DNA of 7,512 nucleotides from Methylovirgula sp. (lineage in GTDB: Bacteria > Pseudomonadota > Alphaproteobacteria > Rhizobiales > Beijerinckiaceae). Both the position numbers and the translations under genes were made by a program. Of this stretch, positions 1 to 6,701 are shown piece by piece. Location: positions 1 to 7,512 of the forward strand of contig JASHVQ010000150.1 of the NCBI GenBank assembly GCA_030044485.1, in the 5' to 3' direction. A model generated the notes under the pieces. It searched no databases. It was given only the letters and a program-made list of their open reading frames with translations, and was not told the DNA's origin. The stretch's first letter is position 1. Every line of letters begins with the position of its first letter.

Positions 1-2480
1 CGTTTGCCGGAATGGTTCGGGGCGCTGACGACGCCTTCCTTTTCCATGCGCTCGACCAGAGAGGCGGCTTTGTTGTAGCCGACCGACAGGCGGCGCTGCA
101 CGTAGCTCGTCGAAACTTTCTTGTCGCGCAGCACGATGGCGACGGCGCGGTCGTAGAGATCGCCGCCTTCTTCGCCCTCCCCGCCGCTCGAGAAGCCATC
201 ACTCGCCTCTTCATCCGACTCCTCTTCGGTGACGATCGCATCGAGATATTCCGGCTGGCCCTGGCTCTTCAAATGCGCCACGACTTTTTCGACCTCCTGG
301 TCGGAGACGAAAGGCCCGTGCACGCGAATGATCCGTCCGCCGCCGGCCATGTAGAGCATGTCGCCTTGGCCGAGCAATTGTTCGGCGCCTTGCTCGCCGA
401 GTATGGTGCGGCTGTCGATCTTCGACGTCACCTGGAAGGAAACGCGCGTCGGGAAATTCGCCTTGATCGTGCCGGTGATGACGTCGACCGAGGGGCGCTG
501 CGTCGCCATGATGAGATGGATGCCGGCGGCGCGCGCCATCTGCGCCAATCTTTGGATCGCCCCTTCGATGTCCTTGCCCGCGACCATCATCAGGTCGGCC
601 ATTTCGTCGACGATGACGACGACATAGGGCAAGGGCGAGAGTTCCATCTCCTCGCGTTCGTAGATGGCTTCCCCCGTCTCACGGTCGAAGCCGGTCTGCA
701 CGGTGCGCGAAATGCCGCGGCCCTTGGCGGCGGCTTCGGCAATGCGGCTGTTGAAGCCGTCGATGTTGCGAACGCCGAGCTTCGACATTTTCTTGTAGCG
801 GTCCTCCATCTCGCGCACCGCCCATTTGAGCGCGACGACCGCTTTCTTCGGATCGGTAACGACCGGGGTCAGCAGATGCGGGATACCGTCGTAGACGGAG
901 AGTTCGAGCATCTTCGGATCGACCATGATGAGCCGGCATTGGTCGGGCCGCAGCCGATAGAGAAGCGAGAGGATCATCGTATTGATGGCGACCGACTTGC
1001 CGGAGCCGGTCGTGCCGGCGACCAGCAAATGCGGCATGCGGTCGAGGTCGACGATGATCGGCTCGCCACCGATCGTTTTGCCGAGCGCGATGGCCAGCTT
1101 GTGCTTGGTGTTCTCGAAATCCTGCGAGGCGAGGAGTTCGCGCAGGAAGACCATTTCGCGGCGCTGGTTCGGCAGTTCGATGCCGATGACGTTGCGGCCC
1201 TGGACGACGGCGACGCGCGCCGAGACGGCCGACATGGAGCGCGCGATGTCGTCGGCGAGGCTGATGACGCGCGCCGATTTGATGCCCGGCGCCGGTTCGA
1301 GTTCGTAGAGCGTGACGACCGGGCCGGGCCGCACATTGATGATCTCGCCCTTGACGCCGAAATCTTCGAGCACGCCTTCGAGAAGGCGCGCGTTCTGCTG
1401 CAAGGCTTCTTCCGAAATGCGGCCGCCGACCGGCCGCTTCGGCTCGCTCAACATCAAAAGCTGCGGCAGCTGATATTTGCCTTGCGAGAAACGGTCGAGC
1501 ATCGAAGGCTGGACTTCGCGCGCCAGACGCTGACCGCTCTTCAGCGTGCCGACGCCCGGCGTAATGCGGCTCTTGGCATCGCCGAGCGCGGCGGATTGAG
1601 CGGCGGCGCGCGCCGCGGGCGGCGCATAGGTGCTCGCATCGAAGAAACCGGAATCGAAATTCGGATCTTCGCGCAGAAAACGCTGATCGAGCGCCGGGCC
1701 GACGCGCCGCGCCGCGTCTTGCCAAGGCGCGGGCGTTGGCCGCACGCGCTTGCGCGTGTGCCTCGTCAAAGCGCGGGCGAGCGCCGATTTCAAGCTGAGG
1801 AGGGCATGGATCGCGGCGCCGACCAGAACGAGCACGAGATTCGGATCGCCGGCGCTATCTTCGTCCTCGCCGCCGCGCGGCGCCTCCTCCTCTTCGTCGT
1901 CGACGAGATGGGCTTCCAGCCGCGCATTGCCGACGCAGGCGCTCAACGCCAGGATCGCCACCGCCGCAAAGACAATGGCGAGAAGGAACATGAGCGCCGC
2001 GTGGCCGCCGAATACTTGGCGCGGCAGGAACAATATGGCATCGCCCAACACGCCGCCGAGGCCGCTGGGCAGAGGCCAGCGGCTTGTCACCGGGAGAATG
2101 GCGGCAAATCCCGCGCTCGCCAGTCCGCCGATGAGCCAGAGCGCAAGGCGCCGGCCGATTCGCTCGAGGCGCCGCGACGTGACGAGCCGCCAGCCGAGAA
2201 TAGCGAGCGGCGCCAGCAAGGCGACGGCCGCAAGCCCGAGCATCTGCATGACGAGATCGGCGGTGACGGCCCCGGGCACGCCCAGCAGATTGCGCACCGG
2301 CCCGTCGGTTGCGTGGTTGAGGCTTGGGTCTTCGACCGACCAGCTGAGCAGCGCGAGCGCCAGCGCGCCGCTGACCGTGACCAGCGCGATCCCGGTTATT
2401 TCCGCGGCGCGCCGCACGGCGAAAGCGCGCAGCGGATCGGGGATGCGATCCAGGGCCGAGAAGCTGGTCGTCGTCCGCAT
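1..2480 (-). CDS. ftsK: DNA translocase FtsK (3' end cut by window edge)
   Basis: FtsK is a septum-anchored, ATP-driven hexameric motor that pumps chromosome ends through the closing septum and activates XerCD recombination at dif. I translated 826 residues by hand; the frame runs off position 1, probably only a few codons short of the stop. Four hydrophobic spans lie near residues 29-48, 77-97, 112-132 and 158-182. An acidic stretch follows (about 194-212), then a variable linker. The motor begins near residue 345, with Walker A GTTGSGKS at 489-496 and Walker B VVVIVDE ending at D625-E626. A second acidic, Gly-rich linker (about 752-773) leads to the winged-helix gamma domain ([12 protein letters not shown]), which reads KOPS sites. 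The length is normal for alphaproteobacteria. ATG 2480 is the only ATG between the upstream in-frame stop (2577-2579) and the first membrane span; its ribosome binding site is weak. Identification is certain; the exact start is less so. Confidence 0.97.
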   Translation of the reverse strand, partial: MRTTTSFSALDRIPDPLRAFAVRRAAEITGIALVTVSGALALALLSWSVEDPSLNHATDGPVRNLLGVPGAVTADLVMQMLGLAAVALLAPLAILGWRLVTSRRLERIGRRLALWLIGGLASAGFAAILPVTSRWPLPSGLGGVLGDAILFLPRQVFGGHAALMFLLAIVFAAVAILALSACVGNARLEAHLVDDEEEEAPRGGEDEDSAGDPNLVLVLVGAAIHALLSLKSALARALTRHTRKRVRPTPAPWQDAARRVGPALDQRFLREDPNFDSGFFDASTYAPPAARAAAQSAALGDAKSRITPGVGTLKSGQRLAREVQPSMLDRFSQGKYQLPQLLMLSEPKRPVGGRISEEALQQNARLLEGVLEDFGVKGEIINVRPGPVVTLYELEPAPGIKSARVISLADDIARSMSAVSARVAVVQGRNVIGIELPNQRREMVFLRELLASQDFENTKHKLAIALGKTIGGEPIIVDLDRMPHLLVAGTTGSGKSVAINTMILSLLYRLRPDQCRLIMVDPKMLELSVYDGIPHLLTPVVTDPKKAVVALKWAVREMEDRYKKMSKLGVRNIDGFNSRIAEAAAKGRGISRTVQTGFDRETGEAIYEREEMELSPLPYVVVIVDEMADLMMVAGKDIEGAIQRLAQMARAAGIHLIMATQRPSVDVITGTIKANFPTRVSFQVTSKIDSRTILGEQGAEQLLGQGDMLYMAGGGRIIRVHGPFVSDQEVEKVVAHLKSQGQPEYLDAIVTEEESDEEASDGFSSGGEGEEGGDLYDRAVAIVLRDKKVSTSYVQRRLSVGYNKAASLVERMEKEGVVSAPNHSGK

Positions 2481-2575
2481 TGGGTGCGCCTGAGTGACCG
2501 CTCCGGTCGAAATCGACCAGGCGAACGCGCAGCGACCTGCGCGACCGGCGATCGGCCTCAGGCTAAAGAAGCGTG

Positions 2576-2591
2576 GTTAAGGCGGATTTAA
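2576..2591 (-). promoter_or_regulatory. Putative CtrA-binding site upstream of ftsK
   Basis: Read on the minus strand this is TTAAATCCGCCTTAAC, an exact match to the alphaproteobacterial CtrA consensus TTAA-N7-TTAA(C). The downstream half continues as TTAACCAC, one base from the TTAACCAT half site. It lies 95 bp before the ftsK ATG, inside the 184-bp glnK-ftsK gap, where a promoter should be. CtrA is the master cell-cycle response regulator of the class. Binding here is inferred from the motif and position only. Confidence 0.6.
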
Positions 2592-2664
2592 GCGAAAGAG
2601 ACCCTGAAAATGCGCTGCGTGCTCGGCTATGGGCTTGCTGGAAAAGGGATTTCGGAACGGAATC

Positions 2665-3045
<381 letters not shown>

Positions 3046-3077
3046 TCTGTCGAACATGCATGGTCAGACCGGCTTGG

Positions 3078-3095
3078 AAGCAAGCGATGGGCCAG
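3078..3095 (-). promoter_or_regulatory. Sigma-54-type promoter of glnK
   Basis: Read on the minus strand the site is CTGGCCCATCGCTTGCTT. It carries the invariant GG (3092-3093) and GC (3080-3081) ten bases apart, with TGGC and TTGCTT around them, close to the consensus TGGCACG-N4-TTGCW. Transcription would start near 3068, leaving a leader of about 65 bases. Sigma-54 promoters with NtrC activation are the known mode of control for glnK in many proteobacteria. I could not identify a convincing NtrC enhancer; it would fall in or near the 3' end of tesB. Confidence 0.65.
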
Positions 3096-3119
3096 CACCT
3101 GGGCCGTTGACGAATTGTT

Positions 3120-3132
3120 CGCTGGTCCAGCG
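3120..3132. promoter_or_regulatory. Palindrome CGCTGGTCCAGCG upstream of glnK promoter
   Basis: Two perfect 6-bp arms surround one central base, 24 bp upstream of the -24 element and just past the tesB stop. A one-base spacer makes an RNA hairpin unlikely, so if functional it is better read as a DNA site for a dimeric protein. It does not match the usual NtrC consensus. Chance occurrence is possible. Confidence 0.25.
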
Positions 3133-3156
3133 GCTTAGGACCGGGACGCTTCCGCT

Positions 3157-4017
3157 TCACGTGCGGCGCAGGCGAATCAATCCTTCCTGCGCCACCGAAG
3201 CGATGAGGCGAGCGTCGCGCGCGAAGAGAAGACCGCGCGTCAGCCCGCGCGCGCCGCTCGAATTCGGGCTGTCCTGCGCATAAAGCAGCCAGTCATCGGC
3301 GCGAAACGGACGGTGGAACCAGAGCGCATGGTCGAGGCTCGCCACCTGCAGCTCCGGTTCGAAGATCGTGCGCCCGTGCGCGACGAGCGCCGTGTCGAGA
3401 AGCGTCATATCGGAGACATAGGCGAGGACGGCGCGATGTATGGCCGTATCGTCCGGCAGCCGGCCGCTGGCGCGAACCCACACATATTGGGCCGGCGTCG
3501 CGAGCTTGTGCCCGAGATAATGGGCGAGATCGACGGGGCGGATTTCGATGGGCCGCTCCTGCGAGAACCAGCGGCGCATCGGCTCTGGAAACATGCCGCC
3601 GAATTGGGCATAAAGCTCGGCCTCGCTGGGCAAATCCTCGGGCGCGGGGACGTCGGGCATGGGAAAAGCGTGGTCAAGTCCCTGTTCTCTGACCTGAAAA
3701 GAGGCAGAAAGGGCGAAAATCGCCCGGCCATGCTGAATGGCGATGCAGCGGCGCGTGGTGAAGCTCCCGCCGTCGCGGATACGGTCCACCTCATAGAGGA
3801 TGGGCACCGCCGGATCGCCCGGCAAAAGGAAATAGGCGTGCAGGGAATGCGGTTCGCGCCCGGCGACGGTGCGCATCGCCGCAACCAGCGCCTGGGCGAT
3901 CACCAGTCCGCCGAAGACGCGTTGCCAACCGACCTGCGGACTATGGCCGCGAAACACGTTCTGCTCGATCTGTTCGAGATCGAGAATGTTGAGAAGATCG
4001 TCGATGGCGCCCGGCAT
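3157..4017 (-). CDS. tesB: Acyl-CoA thioesterase II
   Basis: TesB hydrolyses medium- and long-chain acyl-CoA to free fatty acid and CoA in the cytoplasm. The 286 residues match the normal length of this double-hotdog family. The N-terminal hotdog has the family block FRGHSPQVGWQRVFGGLVIA (22-41). The C-terminal one has YVSDMTLLD and SLDHALWFHRPF, followed by QEGLIRLR at the end. By alignment from memory with the E. coli triad Asp204/Thr228/Gln278, the equivalents are Asp203, Ser227 and Gln277; Thr to Ser is conservative. ATG 4017 gives the N-terminus expected for the family (LLNILDLEQIEQNVFRG), although no clear Shine-Dalgarno sequence precedes it. It begins 7 bp after the Trm112 stop, so translational coupling is likely. 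The physiological substrate cannot be told from sequence. Confidence 0.95.
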   Translation of the reverse strand: MPGAIDDLLNILDLEQIEQNVFRGHSPQVGWQRVFGGLVIAQALVAAMRTVAGREPHSLHAYFLLPGDPAVPILYEVDRIRDGGSFTTRRCIAIQHGRAIFALSASFQVREQGLDHAFPMPDVPAPEDLPSEAELYAQFGGMFPEPMRRWFSQERPIEIRPVDLAHYLGHKLATPAQYVWVRASGRLPDDTAIHRAVLAYVSDMTLLDTALVAHGRTIFEPELQVASLDHALWFHRPFRADDWLLYAQDSPNSSGARGLTRGLLFARDARLIASVAQEGLIRLRRT

Positions 4018-4024
4018 AGCGCCG

Positions 4025-4237
4025 TCAGTCGTCGAGCCGGCGTGCCTCTTCCGGCAGCATGATCGGAATGCCGTCGCGGATCGGATAGGCGAGCTTGGCG
4101 GCGCGGGAAATTAGCTCCTGCTGCTTAGCGTCGTATTCGAGGGTCGTCTTGGTCAAGGGACAGACGAGAATTTCGAGAAGCCGCGGGTCGATGCGCGAGG
4201 CTTCGCTCTCGCCGGATTTCGGCTCTTTGTCGGTCAT
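4025..4237 (-). CDS. Trm112 family protein (YcaR-like), 70 residues
   Basis: This short cytoplasmic protein has the Trm112 fold; in eukaryotes and archaea Trm112 activates several methyltransferases, while the role of bacterial members is poorly defined. After a charged 15-residue lead comes the family core [19 protein letters not shown], then [18 protein letters not shown]. Only one cysteine remains (Cys26). The positions matching the second and third cysteines of E. coli YcaR (recalled as CPVC and LIC) are Thr and Ser, so a zinc ribbon is not expected. I chose ATG 4237 over the longer frame starting at 4378 because the extension overlaps the LON gene, has low-complexity Arg/Ser/Pro composition, and a GAGGA lies just before 4237. 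It follows the LON gene by 16 bp and precedes tesB by 7 bp, so it is an inner gene of the transcript. Confidence 0.9.
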   Translation of the reverse strand: MTDKEPKSGESEASRIDPRLLEILVCPLTKTTLEYDAKQQELISRAAKLAYPIRDGIPIMLPEEARRLDD

Positions 4238-4253
4238 GTATGCCGGTCCTCGC

Positions 4254-4910
4254 TCATTGCAGCGGCCTCGACGCGCCTTTGGCGCGCGCCAGCTCGACTT
4301 CGGTGATTGCCACAAGAACTTCGGCGCGGCGCTTGAGATTGGGCGCTTCGAGCAAGGCCTGTTTCTCGCGCGGGCCATAGGGGCTCAGCATCGAGAGCGC
4401 GTTGACGAGCGCCTCGTTCGGCGCCTCGCGAATGCTCTGCCAGTCGATCTGCAAATCGTTTGCATCGGCGAATTCGCGCAAGGTTTTTAGAACGCTGTCG
4501 CGATCCACGGCGTCTTCGCCGGCGCGCGGCGTGAAGTCGGACGCAAAGCCCGAAAAATCGACGCGGCATTGACGATAGGGGGTCGAGACGGCGGCCTCCT
4601 CGAGGATGCGGAAACGCGCGATTCCCGTGAGCGTGACGAGATAGCGCCCGTCGCCCGTCTCGGCGAATTGCGTGATGCGCCCGGCGCAGCCGATCGGCGC
4701 CAGCGCCGGCGCGGCTTCGTCCGCCGCCGGCTGGATGAGGCCGATGACCCGCTCGCCGCGCAACGCGGCCTCGACCATCGCCAGATAGCGCGGCTCGAAA
4801 ATGTTGAGCGGCAGCTGGCCGCGCGGCAGGAGCAAGGCGCCGGCCAGCGGAAAGACCGGGATCAGGCTCGGAACTTGCTCCGGCCCGAGATAGGGAATGT
4901 TGATGCTCAT
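4254..4910 (-). CDS. LON substrate-binding-domain protein (no protease domain)
   Basis: The 218 residues correspond to the N-terminal substrate-recognition domain of Lon protease standing alone (peptidase S16, Lon N-terminal family). Family blocks are visible: [20 protein letters not shown], then [15 protein letters not shown] and [10 protein letters not shown], then a [12 protein letters not shown]...[15 protein letters not shown] segment and a helical C-terminal part. There is no AAA ATPase motif and no Ser-Lys protease dyad, so it is not a protease. Its substrate and partner are unknown; adaptor or chaperone roles are suggested by homology only. ATG 4910 is supported by the family N-terminus and by GGGGA seven bases upstream, which lies inside a tandem repeat. 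It follows cnoX by 65 bp and precedes the Trm112 gene by 16 bp, placing it with protein-quality-control functions. Confidence 0.92.
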   Translation of the reverse strand: MSINIPYLGPEQVPSLIPVFPLAGALLLPRGQLPLNIFEPRYLAMVEAALRGERVIGLIQPAADEAAPALAPIGCAGRITQFAETGDGRYLVTLTGIARFRILEEAAVSTPYRQCRVDFSGFASDFTPRAGEDAVDRDSVLKTLREFADANDLQIDWQSIREAPNEALVNALSMLSPYGPREKQALLEAPNLKRRAEVLVAITEVELARAKGASRPLQ

Positions 4911-4958
4911 TGCTTCATCCCCTTTTCATCCCTTTGCTTCATCCCCTTTTCATCCCTT
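4911..4958 (-). repeat. Two perfect 24-bp tandem copies, LON gene leader
   Basis: The copies at 4911-4934 and 4935-4958 are identical, and only two bases of a third follow. Read on the minus strand each unit begins AAGGGATGAAAAGGGG and ends ATGAAGCA, so it is purine-rich and carries Shine-Dalgarno-like runs and two ATGs. The copy next to the gene supplies the GGGGA that serves ATG 4910. The last ATG of each copy is in one shared frame, ending in a TGA that overlaps the LON start as ATGA. The repeat fills most of the 65-bp gap after cnoX. Confidence 0.9.
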
Positions 4959-4975
4959 TGGGTTTTGCGCCTCGC

Positions 4976-5875
4976 TCAAGCAAACAATAAGGCGGAAAGC
5001 CTGCGCCGCGCCGCGACCGTCGCCGGATCCATGTTGCCCCAAGCCTCGAAGAATTGCAGCAATTGCTTGCGCGCCGAAGCCTCGTTCCATTCGCGGTCGC
5101 GTTTGATGATTTCGAGCAGCGCATCCGCCGCCTCGTCGCGCCGCCCGCGCGCGTTGAGGGCTATGGCGAGATCGTAGCGGGCCTGATGATCCGTTTGTTC
5201 CGCCGCAACGCGGCGAGCGAGTTCGGCGACGTCGCCGACCGAGGCCGCCTGCAGGGCATTTTCGAGCGCGGCGCGCGCCGCGGCGAGCGCGGGGTCGCGC
5301 TCCGTGCCGACCGGCGCTTGCTTGAGCAGGGCTTCGGCGGCCGTAAGCTCGCCCATGGCGACGGAGCTTTTGGCGAGCCCGCCAAGCGCGGCGAGATCGG
5401 ATGGGTCGTCCTTGAGCAGCGCCGCGAAAATTTCCGCCGCCGCGGCGGCCTCGCCGCGCCCCAGCGCCGCCTCCGCCTCTTCGCGCAAATTGCGGTCGGC
5501 GAGCGGGCCGACGAGCCGCTCGATGAAGCCGCGGATCTGGCTCTCCGGCAAGGCGCCGACGAAGCCGTCGATCGGCTGCGATTTCTGGAAGGCGACGACG
5601 GCGGGGATGGAGCGCACGCCGAGCCTTGCGGCGATTTGCGGATGCTCGTCGATGTTCATGGTGACGAGCTTCACTTTCCCGCTCGACGATTTGACGAGTT
5701 TTTCGAGGATGGGCGTCAACTGCTTGCAGGGCTCGCACCAAGGCGCCCAGAAATCGACGAGCACCGGCTGGCGCGCCGATTCGGCAAGCACGTCGGCGGC
5801 GAAGCTCGCCGTCGTCGCCGCCTTGACGAGCGCCGCCGCGCCTTGATCTTCAAGCTTGTCCGCAACTTGCGCCAT
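4976..5875 (-). CDS. cnoX: CnoX/YbbN-type thioredoxin with helical-repeat C-terminus
   Basis: The 299-residue protein has an N-terminal thioredoxin domain (about 25-122) and a C-terminal TPR-like helical domain (about 125-299, matching the TPR_19/TPR_20 arrangement). This is the layout of chaperedoxin CnoX, which holds unfolding proteins during oxidative stress and hands them to GroEL or DnaK. The active site is WAPWCEPCK with Cys47 and Cys50, and the cis-proline is Pro91 in RSIPAVV. It therefore keeps both redox cysteines, unlike E. coli CnoX, and resembles the redox-active alphaproteobacterial form. The residue between the cysteines is Glu where Gly is usual. ATG 5875 is chosen because a 74-residue extension to 6097 is Pro/Arg-rich, unlike the family, and would run into the tRNA promoter. 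The ribosome binding site is weak. It is the first gene of the minus-strand transcript. Confidence 0.93.
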   Translation of the reverse strand: MAQVADKLEDQGAAALVKAATTASFAADVLAESARQPVLVDFWAPWCEPCKQLTPILEKLVKSSSGKVKLVTMNIDEHPQIAARLGVRSIPAVVAFQKSQPIDGFVGALPESQIRGFIERLVGPLADRNLREEAEAALGRGEAAAAAEIFAALLKDDPSDLAALGGLAKSSVAMGELTAAEALLKQAPVGTERDPALAAARAALENALQAASVGDVAELARRVAAEQTDHQARYDLAIALNARGRRDEAADALLEIIKRDREWNEASARKQLLQFFEAWGNMDPATVAARRRLSALLFA

Positions 5876-6071
5876 GCCGATACTTTCGCTGTTGCCGAAG
5901 CCCGCGCAAACTAGGCTGCGCGCCGCGGATTTCCCAGACGAAAATGGCGGCGGCGGCGCGAAATCGCAACCGCCGGGCGGCGAATTTTGCGCCGCGGGTC
6001 GCCAATTTAGGTTACCCGCGCTTCTGCGACGCCAGGGGCGCGGCGCAAGCGGCCCGGGGCGCGAACGCGAT

Positions 6072-6100
6072 TTGCAATAGGCAGGGCTTTGCGGCATAAC
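6072..6100 (+). promoter_or_regulatory. Sigma-70-type promoter of tRNA-Gly
   Basis: TTGCAA (6072-6077) and CATAAC (6095-6100) are 17 bp apart, a standard -35/-10 layout. Transcription would start near 6107, about 22 bp before the tRNA. The bases after the -10 are entirely G and C (CGCGGGCCGCGG), like the GC-rich discriminators of stable-RNA promoters under stringent control. Confidence 0.55.
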
Positions 6101-6128
6101 CGCGGGCCGCGGCCAGGCCGCTCGGGAT

Positions 6129-6203
6129 GCGGGTGTAGCTCAGGGGTAGAGCACAACCTTGCCAAGGTTGGGGTCGAGGGTTCGAATCCCTTCGCCCGCT
6201 CCA
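6129..6203 (+). tRNA. tRNA-Gly (anticodon GCC)
   Basis: A full cloverleaf can be drawn. The acceptor stem GCGGGTG pairs with CGCCCGC (one G-U), and the D arm GCTC/GAGC encloses AGGGGTA. The anticodon stem CAACC/GGTTG holds the loop TTGCCAA, giving anticodon GCC, which reads GGC and GGU. The variable loop is GGGTC, and the T arm carries the TTCGAAT loop. The discriminator is T6200, and CCA is encoded at 6201-6203. It appears to be a stand-alone gene with its own promoter. Confidence 0.97.
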
Positions 6204-6236
6204 AAGTCCGGCTCCAAAATCGAATGGGCGGACTTT
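6203..6236. terminator. Inverted repeat after tRNA-Gly, possible bidirectional terminator
   Basis: AAAGTCCG (6203-6210) and CGGACTTT (6229-6236) form a perfect 8-bp stem around an 18-base loop, which could close further by CCA/TGG. The left arm begins at the last base of the tRNA. The stem ends in UUU on either strand but lacks a long U-tract. It lies between the converging tRNA and the 70-codon gene, so it could end both transcripts or guide tRNA 3' processing. Confidence 0.45.
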
Positions 6237-6245
6237 CGCCCGCTC
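6235..6245 (+). repeat. Partial copy of the tRNA-Gly 3' end
   Basis: TTCGCCCGCTC at 6235-6245 repeats exactly the last T-stem bases, acceptor 3' strand, discriminator and first C of CCA at 6191-6201, 44 bp downstream. A second short echo, GCTCCAAA, occurs at 6198-6205 and again at 6211-6218. These could be debris of a tRNA-end integration event or a partial duplication. The length is too short to exclude chance in GC-rich DNA, and no integrase is present. Confidence 0.35.
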
Positions 6246-6276
6246 GCCTCGGCCCAAGTCCGAACTGGCATGCTTC

Positions 6277-6489
6277 TTAGCGGGTGGCTGCGTTAAATCC
6301 CTGCCCGTGCACGCTGCACAGAAGGGCGGCGCGATTGGCAGGCGTCGACGTGCATCCCTGATTTGCGGGCGTGGGCGCCGCGAGGCTGGCCAGCCACAGC
6401 ATCAGGATGAATGCCAAAATGCCGGCAACGGGTATCTCTGGCGGCACGATATGCGCCGCGTGCCACGGCAGGCTGCGAACCGATCTCAT
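6277..6489 (-). CDS. Small single-span membrane or exported protein, unknown family
   Basis: I do not recognise this 70-residue protein. Residues 1-20 are moderately basic (three Arg, two His), 21-37 form one hydrophobic span (VAGILAFILMLWLASLA), then comes APTPANQG, which could pass for a signal-peptidase site. About 30 polar residues follow, with two cysteines (Cys46 and Cys58) that could pair if exported. The start at 6489 is set by a strong Shine-Dalgarno sequence, GGAGG at 6495-6499, five bases upstream. The longer frame from 6615 has none. The stop is TAA at 6277. It is convergent with tRNA-Gly and divergent from the DUF4239 gene. The ribosome binding site and coherent membrane topology favour a real gene; the short length and lack of known homology argue for caution. 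Confidence 0.6.
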   Translation of the reverse strand: MRSVRSLPWHAAHIVPPEIPVAGILAFILMLWLASLAAPTPANQGCTSTPANRAALLCSVHGQGFNAATR

Positions 6490-6494
6490 GTGAT

Positions 6495-6499
6495 CCTCC
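6495..6499 (-). promoter_or_regulatory. Ribosome binding site of the 70-codon gene
   Basis: GGAGG on the minus strand, five bases before ATG 6489. It is among the best Shine-Dalgarno matches in the window and decides the start over the upstream ATG at 6615. Confidence 0.65.
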
Positions 6500-6654
6500 A
6501 ATCTAGGAACCTGCGCGGCAATTTGGGAAGGAAGGCATAAAGAATCGATGCGCTTCGAGGTCTTGCCGAATATAGACGCCATAGTTTCGCAGCGCATGGT
6601 TACAAGCGCCGGCAATCATTAATCAATCGCATCCCATAGCCGGCCGGCCTCGCC

Positions 6655-6683
6655 TTGCGCTTCGTCCGGGCAGACGGCATAAG
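6655..6683 (+). promoter_or_regulatory. Possible sigma-70 promoter of the DUF4239 gene
   Basis: TTGCGC (6655-6660) and CATAAG (6678-6683) are separated by 17 bp, with the same -10 style as the tRNA promoter. The start would fall near 6690, giving a very short leader before ATG 6702. The match is moderate. No convincing promoter was found for the divergent small gene in the same 212-bp gap. Confidence 0.35.
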
Positions 6684-6701
6684 CTCGGCTTACCTTGGGG
6701 A

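Noticed and set aside
12..2591. Long plus-strand open frame of 859 codons opposite ftsK
   Set aside because: It is in exact codon-on-codon register with ftsK. In that register stops appear only where the sense gene uses TTA, CTA or TCA, which are rare in GC-rich genomes. The product is Arg/Asp/Ala-rich with no domain, while the minus frame is unmistakable FtsK.
2648..2664. GATTCCG-TTC-CGAAATC hairpin immediately after the glnK stop
   Set aside because: The stem has a mismatch in its centre and only four T residues after it; too weak to call a terminator.
3056..3283. 75-codon plus-strand frame across the tesB-glnK gap
   Set aside because: It overlaps the glnK promoter and the tesB 3' end antisense, lacks a ribosome binding site, and has no coherent protein character.
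3313..4062. Plus-strand open frame of 249 codons opposite tesB
   Set aside because: Same codon-on-codon antisense register as tesB, no domain, no ribosome binding site. The minus frame is a complete TesB.
5054..5914. Plus-strand open frame of 286 codons opposite cnoX, and a similar one at 4569-5177
   Set aside because: Both are mirror-register shadows of cnoX and the LON gene with low-complexity translations.
5876..6097. 74-residue N-terminal extension of CnoX
   Set aside because: Pro/Arg-rich, not part of the thioredoxin family, and it reaches into the tRNA promoter. ATG 5875 gives the normal N-terminus.
6012..6257. Minus-strand frame giving GRRDSNPRPQPWQG...LPLSYTRIP
   Set aside because: This is the well-known false protein produced by reading the antisense strand of a tRNA gene; the tRNA-Gly explains the sequence.
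6490..6615. 42-residue N-terminal extension of the small membrane protein
   Set aside because: No ribosome binding site at ATG 6615, whereas ATG 6489 has GGAGG at ideal spacing.
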